The notes: generated by a model from the sequence alone, not told the origin. A DNA stretch of 48,710 nt from Methylococcales bacterium (GCA_026398895.1 JAPLRZ010000034.1:1-48710); one strand, 5' to 3'. Shown: positions 7,983 through 17,165, counted from the first letter of the stretch. Program-made: numbers and translations.

Positions 7983-8581
7983 TTTTCCTCCTTAGGAAAC
8001 AATTTTTTTATATTTGTAAGTATTTGCAAGCCCTGCGTTGATGCCCTGTACAGTCTCAGGTAACACAATAAACGCTGGCATTTATATCAATAGCAGTTGC
8101 ATAGTGTCAAGCTTTAAAATCCCTAGAGACCATGATGGTTAAGGTTTTGCATTGCGGCTAATCATTTTTAATGCGCGGTAAGAGGTTGATTTTTTATCTT
8201 GACCCGCTCAATTTTATTTTTTCCTTGTTTGAACAACTCTTTTTTTGCGATAAGAGTAGGCAATTTAAATATTCTGGGCGGGCGTATAATCCGCTCTGCA
8301 AAGTTCAGTAAAGATTTTATGGCGCGGAATACTCAACATCTAAAAGCAGGGTACGAAAGTGCGATTGTCAGATTTTTACCTTCAATTTCCTGCGTATTAC
8401 GCTTACCGATTTCATATAGCTAAAGCACAATAAAATGATACCGTTCGTGGTGAGCTTGTCGAACCACATTCACGCTTCGACAGGCTCAGCGCGAACGGTT
8501 TTGTAATCAATTTATACTGCACCAGCTATATTTATCCGTTTCAAGGTGGCGCACAGCAATATAACTGTGAATAAACGGTAA
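7983..8581. other. Intergenic region upstream of hupB
   Basis: No supported gene is seen in this 599-base stretch. The part next to hupB presumably holds its promoter. An open plus-strand frame at about 8199-8423 has no recognisable motif. A large dispersed palindrome lies at 8440-8500. Confidence 0.4.
8440..8500. repeat. REP-like palindrome (CCGTTCG...GAGCTTGTCGAA)
   Basis: ACCGTTCGTGGTGAGCTTGT (from 8440) pairs with the inverse motif CGACAGGCTCAGCGCGAACG (8478-8497). The unit matches the widespread GAGCTTGTCGAA/GACAAGCTCAG-type extragenic palindromes. A half-copy with the same GTTCGTCCTAAGCTTGTCGA core occurs at about 16006-16030. Confidence 0.7.
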
Positions 8582-8683
8582 TTATGACAAATTATAAAGT
8601 TGTTGAAATGCCGCTGAATTGATTTCGGCGGTGTAAATTTTCACAGGGACTTTACCCTTAGCGATGATTTTTTGAATAGGCAT
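8582..8683 (-). pseudogene. Truncated RtcB-like RNA ligase N-terminus
   Basis: This is a 33-codon frame with ATG 8681-8683. The segment KGKVPVKIYTAEINSAAFQQL strongly resembles the opening of RtcB-type RNA ligases (consensus VPVKIWTDDIEPAAxxQL), then a stop follows. The full RtcB is over 370 residues and includes the metal-binding core, all of which is missing. The frame starts by one-base overlap (TAATG) with the stop of the upstream 55-codon gene and has a GGAGAT ribosome site, so the original unit was translationally coupled. I judge it a remnant; a new small protein is possible but less likely. Confidence 0.5.
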
Positions 8684-8850
8684 TAGTAATCTCCTTTGCC
8701 AAGTACACCGACATAATGAAAACTCAGGGTGTATTTTCTATGCAATGCGTCTGTTAAGCGAGACAATACGCGTCCCTTATTTGCATAGTTGTAAGCCTTT
8801 ACGCGAAGATTTTTTACATACTTGTTTGGTAAACGAAGTTGCTTATTCAT
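8683..8850 (-). CDS. Small basic protein upstream of the RtcB-like remnant
   Basis: This is a 55-codon frame starting at ATG 8848-8850 (MNKQLRLPNKYVKNLRVKAY). A longer frame extends upstream to 9009, but its extra part looks non-coding. The product is rich in Lys, Arg and Tyr and has no recognised domain. Its stop overlaps the start of the RtcB-like remnant, which suggests the two were cotranslated. RtcB operons elsewhere contain small accessory genes, but I cannot match this one. It may itself be a remnant. Confidence 0.4.
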   Translation of the reverse strand: MNKQLRLPNKYVKNLRVKAYNYANKGRVLSRLTDALHRKYTLSFHYVGVLGKGDY

Positions 8851-9143
8851 AAAAGCTCCCACTAACCGAAAATCGTAGGCAAAGCAAAGCTCTGCCGCAT
8901 TCGGTTTAGTTAAAAAATAGATTATTTTTTGTAGCAGCCCGATTCGTTGAATCAAATGAAAATTACCAAGAGATAACGAATGCAAGGCTGAGATTAATGA
9001 CACTATCAAACAGGGCAGTCATACTAAATGATGCGAGTGGGTGAATGGAAAGCGGACGCAACTCACGCGGAAAAATAAATTTTGTCAAATTAAATACTGG
9101 CGTGCAGACCTAGATTTGCACACCAGCACTTTGATTATTGAAA

Positions 9144-10880
9144 TTATTTTTTAAAGCGATTAACTGCAAACTCATAAATCGGACGGCGTTTAAGGTAGGC
9201 TACATAGCCCAATAAACCTAACACAAATCCGTTAAATAATTTCCCGAACACTGAGTCTTGTTGCGCGGCTGCCGTTGCCGCTGTTTCAGAGGCTTTAACA
9301 GCGGGCGTTTGTACTGCCACTCTATTCGGTGTAACGGGTTCTTTTAGGTCTGGCAAACCTAAACTACGAAACGCATCGTAATCTTGCCAGATAGGGTATT
9401 TGCCTTGCCAAAGTTCTTTGGTGAAGTAAGGTGCGAGACTCATACCATGCGCCATTGGAATGCCTCTTTCATCAACAAAACCTTTATAAACCACTAGGCT
9501 GATGTCGCCGCCTTCACCGTGTCCGTTAGTAGTAAAGGATTTTTCAACGTGATCGTGAAACATCCAAATCCCTTGTCCAAAGCTATTTAAACCATCATCT
9601 TTACCGCTCAATGACAAATCAAGGCGTTGCGCAGGAACCATGCCATGTACATCACGCTGAATATAAGAACTAGGTCCGTTATCAACACCATCGTAATGAG
9701 TAACTGTCGGTTTATGCCCATGAATATGCAGAGCAAATGATTCTGTATGACCATTTAATACCCGCAATTTAACGTTTTGATCTTCTTCCATATAAATCAA
9801 TGATTCCCTTAGTGTATAAGGGAAAGACCGACCATTAAGCATGAAATAATCATCGGTAGCATCGGTGATGTCGTATTCGGTGTTCATGTGTTTAGCAATC
9901 AAACGCGGATCATTGGCAGAACGTGCCACTAATTCATGCAGTTCTTTATCGGCCGATTGATAGTGTAGGTCGTATTCTCTGGCGTATTTTTCCAGCACCG
10001 CAACTGACGGATGACGCACTTGCCCCGCACCGACGTTTAGCGTTTGCGGCCAGTTATTAGGACGATTTTCTTCAACGACAAAAATGCCCTGCAAGCCCAT
10101 AGGAATATGGGTATGGGGTTGAACGTGACAGTGATAATACATCGTGCCTGCTTGGCGCGGTTTAATCACATAGGTTTTACTTTCCCCTGGCATGGTATCC
10201 ATATTACTGGTTTGACCAACGCCGTCATTGCCGTTATCGCTATGATCCATAAACGGATGGTCTATACCGTGTAAATGAATAGAGTGCGGTAAATAATGGG
10301 TGTTTTCCAAGACGATATGGACAATATCACCTTGTTCAACACGAATAACAGGAGAAGGAACGCGCAATAAGGAATTGGCTTCAGGCTCATAAAGACTGAG
10401 CGTAGACATATCGCGAGTTTTTGGTGCATAAACCCAAAATGTAGGCTGTATACCTGGGGCAATATCAAAGGTAGTGATAGGGGTTTTAACATCGGGTGAA
10501 CGCCCGTTCAATTCCACCACTTCCAGTTTAATAACAATTTTATCAGGATCGCCATCACCGTCCATGTCGTCTGACAGTGTGATCGCATCGGCGGCAAGCT
10601 GGGTATTCATCAATGTTTCCATTGAAATACCATTCGTGCCTTTAACAAAAGCAGCAATATCAGCGGGATTGTCTGGATTACAAAGGCGTGATTCTTGGAT
10701 TTTTACGCCATCAACCACTTGTTCTTTACGCCATTCAGGATCGGTAAAATTGGAACAGACCTCCTCCACTGTTCCTTGTTCAACTTTGGCTGAAGGCGGC
10801 AAATCAGTCGCAGCAAAACTCCAAGAGTGCATAAGAAGTAAAGATATGCCGCCAGTAAGAGTGATAAGTTTTTTACGCAT
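9144..10880 (-). CDS. Exported, C-terminally anchored multicopper oxidase
   Basis: The 578-residue protein has a signal peptide (MRKKLITLTGGISLLLMHSWSFA), a roughly 140-residue N-terminal region with an Asp-rich loop DDMDGDGDPD, and two cupredoxin domains. Copper motifs are HLHG (about 202-205), HCHVQPHTHIPM (about 250-261), HIHGH (385-389) and FHDH (441-444). The Cys-His-Met set of a type-1 site occurs only in the first cupredoxin domain, reminiscent of two-domain blue copper oxidases such as that of Nitrosomonas. A hydrophobic segment near residues 548-564 followed by KRR suggests a C-terminal membrane anchor. Such enzymes oxidise metals, phenols or other one-electron donors with O2; the substrate here is unknown. 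It stands alone, with no copper chaperone nearby. Confidence 0.88.
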   Translation of the reverse strand: MRKKLITLTGGISLLLMHSWSFAATDLPPSAKVEQGTVEEVCSNFTDPEWRKEQVVDGVKIQESRLCNPDNPADIAAFVKGTNGISMETLMNTQLAADAITLSDDMDGDGDPDKIVIKLEVVELNGRSPDVKTPITTFDIAPGIQPTFWVYAPKTRDMSTLSLYEPEANSLLRVPSPVIRVEQGDIVHIVLENTHYLPHSIHLHGIDHPFMDHSDNGNDGVGQTSNMDTMPGESKTYVIKPRQAGTMYYHCHVQPHTHIPMGLQGIFVVEENRPNNWPQTLNVGAGQVRHPSVAVLEKYAREYDLHYQSADKELHELVARSANDPRLIAKHMNTEYDITDATDDYFMLNGRSFPYTLRESLIYMEEDQNVKLRVLNGHTESFALHIHGHKPTVTHYDGVDNGPSSYIQRDVHGMVPAQRLDLSLSGKDDGLNSFGQGIWMFHDHVEKSFTTNGHGEGGDISLVVYKGFVDERGIPMAHGMSLAPYFTKELWQGKYPIWQDYDAFRSLGLPDLKEPVTPNRVAVQTPAVKASETAATAAAQQDSVFGKLFNGFVLGLLGYVAYLKRRPIYEFAVNRFKK

Positions 10881-11255
10881 TAAAATGACCTCGGAAAATA
10901 CACAAAAGATGAGATACGACTAAGAAATAACTAGAATTATTATTATGAGGATATTCTAACCGAATATGCCATTGAAGTCTTTTTTAGCCAATCGAGTAAG
11001 TGTACACCAATGAACAAAAACTTGTTTAACTCAGTCACCATAGCAGGGTGGTTGCCTATAAATAACCTTAAAAACCAGTGATACCGACTGTTTTTTTGAC
11101 GTAGATACATGGTGTTAAATTTTAAAGAAGTCTTACTTAAATCGTCTTCGGTGAATTTCAATCCCTAACGGTGATATAGTCTTTATTCTTGAATAGTTAG
11201 AAAAAACTAGATTTTTTAATTTTTCTATTTATAATAGGCAGTTCAGTAGATTGAT
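10881..11255. other. Intergenic stretch with one doubtful minus-strand frame
   Basis: The only notable frame is on the minus strand at 10943-11161 (72 codons). It has no recognised motif, signal peptide or clear ribosome site and may be a mobile-element fragment. A TATAAT-like hexamer at 11230-11235, 20 bases before tRNA-Leu, is a plausible -10 element, but no good -35 is visible at the right spacing. Confidence 0.3.
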
Positions 11256-11342
11256 GCCTCGGTGGCGAAATTGGTAGACGCAAGGGACTTAAAATCCCTC
11301 GTTCGTAAGGACGTGCCGGTTCGACTCCGGCCCGAGGCACCA
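11256..11342 (+). tRNA. tRNA-Leu (TAA)
   Basis: This is an 87-base class II tRNA beginning GCCTCGGTGGCGAAATTGGT. It has anticodon stem-loop GGGACTTAAAATCCC (anticodon TAA), a long variable arm CGTTCGTAAGGACG, T-loop GGTTCGACTCC and an encoded CCA. Confidence 0.97.
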
Positions 11343-11354
11343 TACAGAATTTGA

Positions 11355-11388
11355 GAGCTTACACGATTTCGAGTAAGCTCTTTTTTTT
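11355..11388 (+). terminator. Rho-independent terminator after tRNA-Leu (TAA)
   Basis: GAGCTTAC (11355-11362) pairs with GTAAGCTC (11373-11380) and is followed by eight T. It closes the tRNA transcript 13 bases after CCA. Confidence 0.85.
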
Positions 11389-11440
11389 GTCTAAAATTTT
11401 GCGACAAACTCAATTTTTCTTTCATTATCTATTTCGTAGC

Positions 11441-11467
11441 ACTTACTCCACGAAGTCAGGAAGAGCC
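11441..11467. repeat. Solo end of the 869-1020 MITE family
   Basis: ACTTACTCCACGAAGTCAGG plus AAGAGCC differs from the right end at 995-1020 at only three positions. The opposite end is missing. It ends five bases before the radical SAM ATG at 11473, where a ribosome site would be expected, so the repeat now forms the immediate 5' leader of that gene. Confidence 0.6.
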
Positions 11468-11472
11468 GTTTT

Positions 11473-12321
11473 ATGCCCATACTCATAACAAATAATCATA
11501 GTCGAGATATTGCTGGCTTAAACTATATTTATCCTGTGCTATCACGACGAGCAGATGGTTTGTCAATTGGGGTGAATTTTAATACTAATAATGCCTGTAA
11601 CTGGCGGTGCATTTATTGCCAAGTGCCTGATTTAAAAATAGGGGCTGCACCTGAAATGGATTTTCAGTTATTGGAAGAGGAGTTACGTTTTTTTTTAGGA
11701 TCGGTTCTGCACGGTGATTTTTATTCACGCTTTCAAGTTGCCGAGTCTCAACAGGTTATTAAGGATATTGCAATTTCGGGTAATGGTGAACCGACCAGCT
11801 TGAAAGCCTTTGCCAAAGCCGTAGAGTTAATTGGACATATAGCTACTGAGTTTGGCATTTTTCCCAATAGCCGTTATGTGTTGATTACCAATGGCAGTTT
11901 AATCCATCAGGCTAAAGTTCAAGCGGGCTTGAAAATATTAAAAGCTTATGGTGGTGAGATTTGGTTTAAATTGGACAGTGCCACAGAGCAAGGGCGAATG
12001 TCAATGAATAATGTGCAGCAAAGCAGTCAATCGCAGTTAAAAAATTTATTACTTGCGACCCAGTGCTGCCCGACTAAGCTACAAATATGTTTGCTGGATT
12101 ATGATAATCAAGGGGTGTCTGAAAAAGAACGGTCAGCTTTTTTGAATTTATTAACCACCATTAAAGCAAAGGCAAGTTTGCAACACATTATGTTATACAC
12201 TATTGCCAGACCATCATTACAGCCAGAAGCCAGTCGATTAGCCCCATTGTCAATAGCTGTATTACATGAATTTGCGGACGAAATTAGCTTATTAGGTTTT
12301 GAGGTATCTGTCAGTGTTTGA
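11473..12321 (+). CDS. Radical SAM protein
   Basis: The 282-residue protein has a CxxxCxxC cluster motif in NACNWRCIYCQVPD (about residues 40-53) and the SAM-contact strand ISGNGEPT (about 100-107), followed by VLITNGS. It therefore binds a 4Fe-4S cluster and S-adenosylmethionine. The pattern resembles COG0731-type Fe-S oxidoreductases, but I cannot assign a substrate. It sits between two tRNA-Leu genes. A MITE end touches its leader and no Shine-Dalgarno is evident, so expression may be weak or the start may differ. Confidence 0.8.
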   Translation: MPILITNNHSRDIAGLNYIYPVLSRRADGLSIGVNFNTNNACNWRCIYCQVPDLKIGAAPEMDFQLLEEELRFFLGSVLHGDFYSRFQVAESQQVIKDIAISGNGEPTSLKAFAKAVELIGHIATEFGIFPNSRYVLITNGSLIHQAKVQAGLKILKAYGGEIWFKLDSATEQGRMSMNNVQQSSQSQLKNLLLATQCCPTKLQICLLDYDNQGVSEKERSAFLNLLTTIKAKASLQHIMLYTIARPSLQPEASRLAPLSIAVLHEFADEISLLGFEVSVSV

Positions 12322-12339
12322 GGGCAAAAAAATTATAAC

Positions 12340-12369
12340 TTGTTGTATAGTTAATATTTCGACTATAAT
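12340..12369 (+). promoter_or_regulatory. Predicted promoter of tRNA-Leu (TAG)
   Basis: TTGTTG (12340-12345) and TATAAT (12364-12369) are 18 bases apart. The -10 ends 18 bases before the mature tRNA. A perfect -10 hexamer and the right distance make this likely. Confidence 0.6.
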
Positions 12370-12387
12370 GACAAGTTCATACCAAAT

Positions 12388-12472
12388 GCGAATGTGGCGA
12401 AATTGGTAGACGCGCTGGTTTTAGGTACCAGTTGGTTACCCAGTGGGAGTTCGAGTCTCCCCATTCGCACCA
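12388..12472 (+). tRNA. tRNA-Leu (TAG)
   Basis: This is an 85-base class II tRNA beginning GCGAATGTGGCGAAATTGGT. The anticodon loop TTTAGGT gives anticodon TAG. It has a long variable arm, T-loop GTTCGAGTC and an encoded CCA. A tRNA-Leu just before tig is a common arrangement in gammaproteobacteria. Confidence 0.97.
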
Positions 12473-12483
12473 CCTTATTCTGC

Positions 12484-12511
12484 AAAAGTTATCGAACCAT
12501 CGATAACTTTT
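12484..12511 (+). terminator. Terminator hairpin after tRNA-Leu (TAG)
   Basis: AAAAGTTATCGA (12484-12495) is the perfect inverse of TCGATAACTTTT (12500-12511) with a four-base loop. It separates the tRNA from tig. Confidence 0.75.
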
Positions 12512-12580
12512 CAATTCTTTCGAGCCACCATCCTGCTGGCATTCAAAAAATTCTTATTTAAAATTGTGTGAGGTAAATAA

Positions 12581-13885
12581 ATGCAAGTTTCTGTCGAGAA
12601 GACATCTGAATTAAGCAGAAAAATGACTGTTAATGTCCCTGAAACCGTTGTTCAGGAAAAAATGGCTGAACGATTAAAGTCATTAGCCCGCGAAGTTAAG
12701 GTTGATGGTTTTCGTCCAGGTAAAGTACCTCAAGCTGTCGTCCAAAAAATGTACGGCAGTAAAGTACGCGATGAAATTGCGGGCGATTTGATTCAATCTA
12801 CTTTTTATGAAGCATTGCAAAGTGAAGCATTAAGACCCGCTGGTTATCCGCATATCGAGCATACAGATGATACTGACGGTTTTAGCTATACAGCAATCTT
12901 TGAAGTCTATCCAGAAATCAGCTTAGACGGTCTTGAACAACTTGAAGTGGTTCGCCCTATTGCTACGGTTGGTGATACCGATATTAATAACATCATTGAA
13001 AAGCTACGCGAACAGAAAAAAGTATGGGCAGTGGTTGATGATCGCGCCGCACAAACAGGCGACCGTGTAATAGTTCATTTCTCAGGTGTTGTTGAAGAGG
13101 AAAACTTTACCGATGGTACAGTAGAAAACTATAGCGTTGAAATAGGCACTAACAAAATGATTCCAGGCTTTGAGGACGCGCTACTGGGTCTTAAAGCCAA
13201 TGACGTTAAATCATTTGAATTAGCTTTCCCTGCGGACTATGGCAATGACAAATTAGCAGGGAAAACTGCGCAGTTTACTGCCGATGTAGTCACTGTTGAA
13301 GCAGCAACCTTGCCTGAAATTGACGAAGCCTTTATTCAAGCCTACGGTGTTGACGAAGGGTCAGTCGATGCTTTCCGTGCCGATGTTAGCGATAATCTGA
13401 GTAGAGAATTAAAACAGGTTCTGCGTGGTAAATTAAAAAATGCCGTGATGGATGCCCTGTATACCAAGTTTCAAATAACGGTACCGAATGCGTTAATTGA
13501 CGAAGAAGTCGAAAGATTGATGACTCCTTACATTGAATCTGCCAAAAGACAGAAAATGAAGCCAGAAGATATGCTCTTGCCAAGAGATGTATTTGAAGAG
13601 CAAGCCAAACGTCGCGTGGCACTGGGTTTAATTTTAGGTGAAGTCATTCAAAAAAATGCAGTTGAGCTAGATGCTAACAAAGTGCGTGCCACCATTGAAG
13701 AATTAGCAAAAAGCTACGAGCATCCAGAAGACGTAATAGCGTGGTATTATGCAGATGAAAAACGTTTGCATGATGTTGAGCAAATGGTCTTAGAAGATCA
13801 AGTGGTAGAATGGTTAGTAGCACAGGCACACGTTTCTGATGAGAGCGTTAGTTTTAGTGATGTCATGGATAGACAACAACAGTAG
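12581..13885 (+). CDS. tig: Trigger factor
   Basis: The 434-residue protein has the three expected parts. The ribosome-binding N-terminal domain carries the signature GFRPGKVP (near residue 44). The FKBP-like PPIase domain spans about residues 150-245 ([13 protein letters not shown] ... [25 protein letters not shown]). A helical C-terminal chaperone domain follows. Trigger factor binds L23 at the tunnel exit and shields nascent chains. The ribosome site is GTGAGG eight bases before the ATG. It heads the tig-clpP-clpX block. Confidence 0.97.
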   Translation: MQVSVEKTSELSRKMTVNVPETVVQEKMAERLKSLAREVKVDGFRPGKVPQAVVQKMYGSKVRDEIAGDLIQSTFYEALQSEALRPAGYPHIEHTDDTDGFSYTAIFEVYPEISLDGLEQLEVVRPIATVGDTDINNIIEKLREQKKVWAVVDDRAAQTGDRVIVHFSGVVEEENFTDGTVENYSVEIGTNKMIPGFEDALLGLKANDVKSFELAFPADYGNDKLAGKTAQFTADVVTVEAATLPEIDEAFIQAYGVDEGSVDAFRADVSDNLSRELKQVLRGKLKNAVMDALYTKFQITVPNALIDEEVERLMTPYIESAKRQKMKPEDMLLPRDVFEEQAKRRVALGLILGEVIQKNAVELDANKVRATIEELAKSYEHPEDVIAWYYADEKRLHDVEQMVLEDQVVEWLVAQAHVSDESVSFSDVMDRQQQ

Positions 13886-13893
13886 GATTTCAA

Positions 13894-14541
13894 ATGTATC
13901 AACAACACATAATGAACCAAGCAAGAGCATTAGAAGCCGCAGGCGGATTAGTGCCTATCGTGATTGAACAAACCGCAAGAGGTGAGCGTTCTTTCGATAT
14001 TTATTCACGCTTGCTTAAAGAACGGGTTATTTTTCTGGTCGGGCAAGTTGAAGATTACATGGCTAATCTGGTGGTCGCACAACTTTTGTTTTTAGAATCA
14101 GAAAATCCTGATAAAGACATTCATTTGTACATAAATTCACCAGGTGGTTCAGTAACAGCAGGTATGTCCATCTATGACACCATGCAGTTTATTAAGCCCG
14201 ATGTTAGCACTATGTGTATTGGACAAGCAGCCAGTATGGGTGCATTGCTACTGACTGGTGGCGCGAAAGGTAAACGCTATTGTCTACCTCATTCAAGAAT
14301 GATGATTCATCAGCCATTAGGTGGCTTTCAAGGTCAGGCATCTGATTTTGACATTCATGCGAGAGAAATTTTATCGATTAGAGATAAACTAAACCGCGTA
14401 TTGGCACACCATACAGGGCAACCTCTGGAAAAAGTCCAACTAGACACGGACAGAGACAATTTTTTAAGCGCGAATGATGCAGTAAGCTATGGTCTGATTG
14501 ATAAAGTGTTATCAAACAGAGTAGCAGAAACTGAGTTATAA
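13894..14541 (+). CDS. clpP: ATP-dependent Clp protease proteolytic subunit
   Basis: ClpP forms the tetradecameric serine protease chamber. The nucleophile is in GQAASMGA (about residues 109-116) and the histidine in MMIHQPLGG (about 135-143). The acidic partner follows in the DTDRDN segment. At 215 residues it is close to E. coli ClpP (207) and includes a short N-terminal extension before [25 protein letters not shown]. It starts eight bases after tig. Confidence 0.97.
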   Translation: MYQQHIMNQARALEAAGGLVPIVIEQTARGERSFDIYSRLLKERVIFLVGQVEDYMANLVVAQLLFLESENPDKDIHLYINSPGGSVTAGMSIYDTMQFIKPDVSTMCIGQAASMGALLLTGGAKGKRYCLPHSRMMIHQPLGGFQGQASDFDIHAREILSIRDKLNRVLAHHTGQPLEKVQLDTDRDNFLSANDAVSYGLIDKVLSNRVAETEL

Positions 14542-14614
14542 AAGGTCATATTTTGATGGGCTTGGTTTTATCGAGAGTAATGGCATCGTTACTGATGTTT
14601 TTAGGAGGCAGATT

Positions 14615-15886
14615 ATGAGTGATAAAAACAGTAAAGACGACGATAAACTGCTTTATTGTTCCTTTTGCGGTAAAAGTCAGCATGAAGTCAGAAAGCTTAT
14701 CGCAGGACCTGCGGTTTATGTCTGTGATGAATGTGTAGAGCTTTGTAACGACATCATAAAAGACGAATTGCAAGATAATACCTCTTCCTTTGGCGACAAT
14801 AGTTTACCTAAGCCAAAAGAAATCAAAGAAGAGCTGGATAGTTATGTCATCGGGCAAGAACGTGCTAAAAAGATTCTAGCGGTCGCGGTTTATAATCACT
14901 ATAAACGTTTGCGTAGTAAATCAAAAAAAGACGTTGTTGAATTAGCAAAAAGTAATATTTTGTTAATTGGACCTACGGGGTCAGGTAAAACGTTATTAGC
15001 TGAAACACTTGCACGCTTGTTGAATGTACCGTTTACCATTGCCGACGCGACCACACTTACCGAAGCAGGTTATGTGGGTGAAGATGTCGAAAACATCATT
15101 CAAAAAATTCTGCAAAAATGCGATTACGATGTTGAAAAAGCAGAAACTGGCATCGTCTACATTGATGAAATCGATAAAATTTCACGCAAATCCGATAATC
15201 CATCCATTACCCGCGACGTGTCAGGCGAAGGCGTACAACAAGCTTTATTAAAATTGATTGAAGGCACGATTGCTTCCGTACCGCCACAAGGTGGACGTAA
15301 ACACCCCAATCAAGAGTTTGTTCAAGTTAACACCGCCAATATTTTGTTTATTGTCGGTGGTGCATTTGCTGGCTTAGATAAAGTCATTAAAGCGCGTTCA
15401 GAAAAAGGCGGCATTGGTTTTTCTGCTGACGTAAAAACCAAAGATGAAAGCAAAAACGTTGGACAATTATTTGCCGAAGTTGAATCAGAAGACTTGATTA
15501 AATATGGTTTAATTCCTGAATTTGTCGGCAGATTACCGATAGTTGCTACCTTAGAAGAACTAGACGAAAAAGCCTTAATACAAATTTTGACCGAACCTAA
15601 AAACGCCTTAACCAAACAATACAAACACTTGTTTGAAATGGAAGGCGCGGAATTAGAGTTTCGAGAAGATTCACTCAGCGCAATTGCCAAAAAAGCAATG
15701 GAACGGAAAACAGGCGCGAGAGGCTTACGCACTATCGTCGAAAATGTGTTGCTCAATACCATGTATGAGCTACCTTCAGACACCAATATTTCCAAAGTCG
15801 TGGTGGATGAAAGCGTTATTTTTGGCAAGTCTGAACCGTTGCTTATTTATGAAACGGAAAAGAAAAAAGCCGCTTCCGATTCATAA
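14615..15886 (+). CDS. clpX: ATP-dependent Clp protease ATPase subunit ClpX
   Basis: The 423-residue protein has the N-terminal zinc-binding domain (CSFCGK ... CDECVELC, about residues 10-45), Walker A GPTGSGKT (near 119-126), the GYVG pore loop, Walker [11 protein letters not shown], and the IGF loop that docks on ClpP (GGIGFSAD near residue 264). ClpX unfolds tagged substrates for ClpP. A strong TAGGAGG ribosome site precedes the ATG. lon, which commonly follows clpX, is absent and a terminator comes next. Confidence 0.97.
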   Translation: MSDKNSKDDDKLLYCSFCGKSQHEVRKLIAGPAVYVCDECVELCNDIIKDELQDNTSSFGDNSLPKPKEIKEELDSYVIGQERAKKILAVAVYNHYKRLRSKSKKDVVELAKSNILLIGPTGSGKTLLAETLARLLNVPFTIADATTLTEAGYVGEDVENIIQKILQKCDYDVEKAETGIVYIDEIDKISRKSDNPSITRDVSGEGVQQALLKLIEGTIASVPPQGGRKHPNQEFVQVNTANILFIVGGAFAGLDKVIKARSEKGGIGFSADVKTKDESKNVGQLFAEVESEDLIKYGLIPEFVGRLPIVATLEELDEKALIQILTEPKNALTKQYKHLFEMEGAELEFREDSLSAIAKKAMERKTGARGLRTIVENVLLNTMYELPSDTNISKVVVDESVIFGKSEPLLIYETEKKKAASDS

Positions 15887-15904
15887 ACCCACTTATTAGA
15901 TTCT

Positions 15905-15939
15905 AAAAAGGGAGCTTTTTTACGAAAGCTCCCTTTTTT
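15905..15939 (+). terminator. Rho-independent terminator of the tig-clpPX block
   Basis: AAAAAGGGAGCTTT (15905-15918) pairs with AAAGCTCCCTTTTTT (15925-15939). It begins 19 bases after the clpX stop. Confidence 0.88.
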
Positions 15940-16005
15940 GTGTTTAAAAAATACAAAATAAGTAGTCATTCAAAAGTCTTTTAACAAAATGGCAAACAGG
16001 CTTAA

Positions 16006-16170
16006 CCGTTCGTCCTAAGCTTGTCGAAGGATGGGTAGTGGGTTAAATCTGTTACACGGAGTCCAAAACACGTTTTGGACGTTTTTTAAAAGCCCAAGTC
16101 ATGCCTTGGACTCCGAACTATAGTCGGAGGAATCCAAATGTAGGAAAAGCACAGATTTAACCCACTACCC
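16006..16170. mobile_element. Half REP plus a 138-bp MITE with perfect 20-bp terminal inverted repeats
   Basis: GGGTAGTGGGTTAAATCTGT (16033-16052) is the exact inverse of 16151-16170. The 98-base interior has its own GGAGTCCAAAAC.../...TTGGACTCC pairing and no open frame. An incomplete GTTCGTCC-AAGCTTGTCGA palindrome lies just outside the left end (about 16006-16030). The same 20-base end occurs exactly at 47966-47985 and with changes at 4312-4330, 28918-28936, 34796-34812 and 34930-34948. This is the best-preserved member in the window. Confidence 0.75.
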
Positions 16171-16304
16171 CTTCATCAAAGAATGATATTGTTACGCCAT
16201 CATTTTCATAGGAAAACGTCATTAACCTAGAATTACAACTCAGCAGTAGCGAATTTTAGATGCAGAAGATTTACAAGCCCTGACACGGGAGTTATGCGCC
16301 CATA

Positions 16305-16538
16305 TTGAAGAAGAGACGGTGGATTAACACGCTATTGGGTAATCTTAAAACCAGTTTGGGTGGTTGCTATCATGCTTTCAACTTTGCCAAATACGGGTCA
16401 CGCTACCTGAGTGCGTTTGTTTATCGCTTTAACCGACGATTTCATCTTGATACGCTTCCCATGCACCTGTTAGTTGCCGCCGTTACCAGTAAACCGCGTC
16501 CTGCAACTTGGCTTCGCCAAGCTGAACAATCTTGCTAA
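16305..16538 (+). pseudogene. IS1595-family transposase C-terminal fragment
   Basis: The frame encodes WINTLLGNLKTSLGGCYHAF followed by YLSAFVYRFNRRFHLD, the conserved end of IS1595-type DDE transposases (typical: W-x-N-T-x-L-G-N-L-K ... Y-L-x-E-F-x-Y-R-F-N-R-R-F). The catalytic N-terminal three quarters are gone. A short open stretch before it (about 16260-16320) is in another frame and is not recognised. Confidence 0.75.
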
Positions 16539-16796
16539 TCAGGAAACATTTTAAACCTCAATTTGCCAATCAATGCCCACTCTTTGTTGAACCAAACGCT
16601 TTAGAAGACCTTCCAAAAATTAGTTAACAAAAGCATCCAAAATTATCATCACCTCAAATTTGAGTCTAATTGCGGGGGTTATGTTTTAACAAGTCAAATA
16701 AGTTGGCGACTAATCGAAGAACGCTAAGAGAAGTTCAAGTAATTTTTTAGGGCTTAACAAAACATCAATCGTTGATAATTTATGTCTCTTACATTT
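16539..16796. other. Non-coding gap
   Basis: I see no open frame with support and no clear repeat in these 258 bases. It probably represents decayed mobile DNA between the IS1595 fragment and the small secreted-protein gene. Confidence 0.3.
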
Positions 16797-17138
16797 TTAT
16801 TGCTGCGGACTTTTCTGTATTTTTAGTGTTTGTTTTATCTGTTTCATTTCCTCAGGAGGCATTCGACTAATGTGCTGTTGAACCAAGTCAGGAATGTCGC
16901 TGATCTTGGCATTAGCAAGTTGTGCTAATTCTTGTGGACTCAAGTTATCTATGTGCTGCTGAACCAACTGTGATAGTCGATTACGCTGACTTGGCTGCAT
17001 TGATGGCTGATATTTCTGTATTAGCATATCAATTTGTTTAGGCGTTATTATTGCTCGTAATAACTCAATATTTAATGCTTGCGAAATTGGGCTGAATAGC
17101 GTGATTAACAAGAAAAAGAGGATTGCTTTGTTGTTCAT
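16797..17138 (-). CDS. Small exported helical protein, unknown
   Basis: The 113-residue product has a clear signal peptide (MNNKAILFFLLITLFSPISQA, cleavage predicted near residue 21). The mature part is Gln-rich and helical and includes two similar segments, LVQQHIDNLSPQELAQL and LVQQHISRMPPEEMKQI (about residues 62-78 and 87-103). No family is recognised. It stands alone among mobile remnants, so it may be cargo or a resident gene. Its promoter side touches the restriction-modification fragment. Confidence 0.55.
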   Translation of the reverse strand: MNNKAILFFLLITLFSPISQALNIELLRAIITPKQIDMLIQKYQPSMQPSQRNRLSQLVQQHIDNLSPQELAQLANAKISDIPDLVQQHISRMPPEEMKQIKQTLKIQKSPQQ

Positions 17139-17165
17139 AATAAGTGTCTCAGGGTTGATAATAGC

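Noticed and set aside
8199..8423. Plus-strand 74-codon frame upstream of hupB
   Set aside because: No start context or domain; composition looks non-coding.
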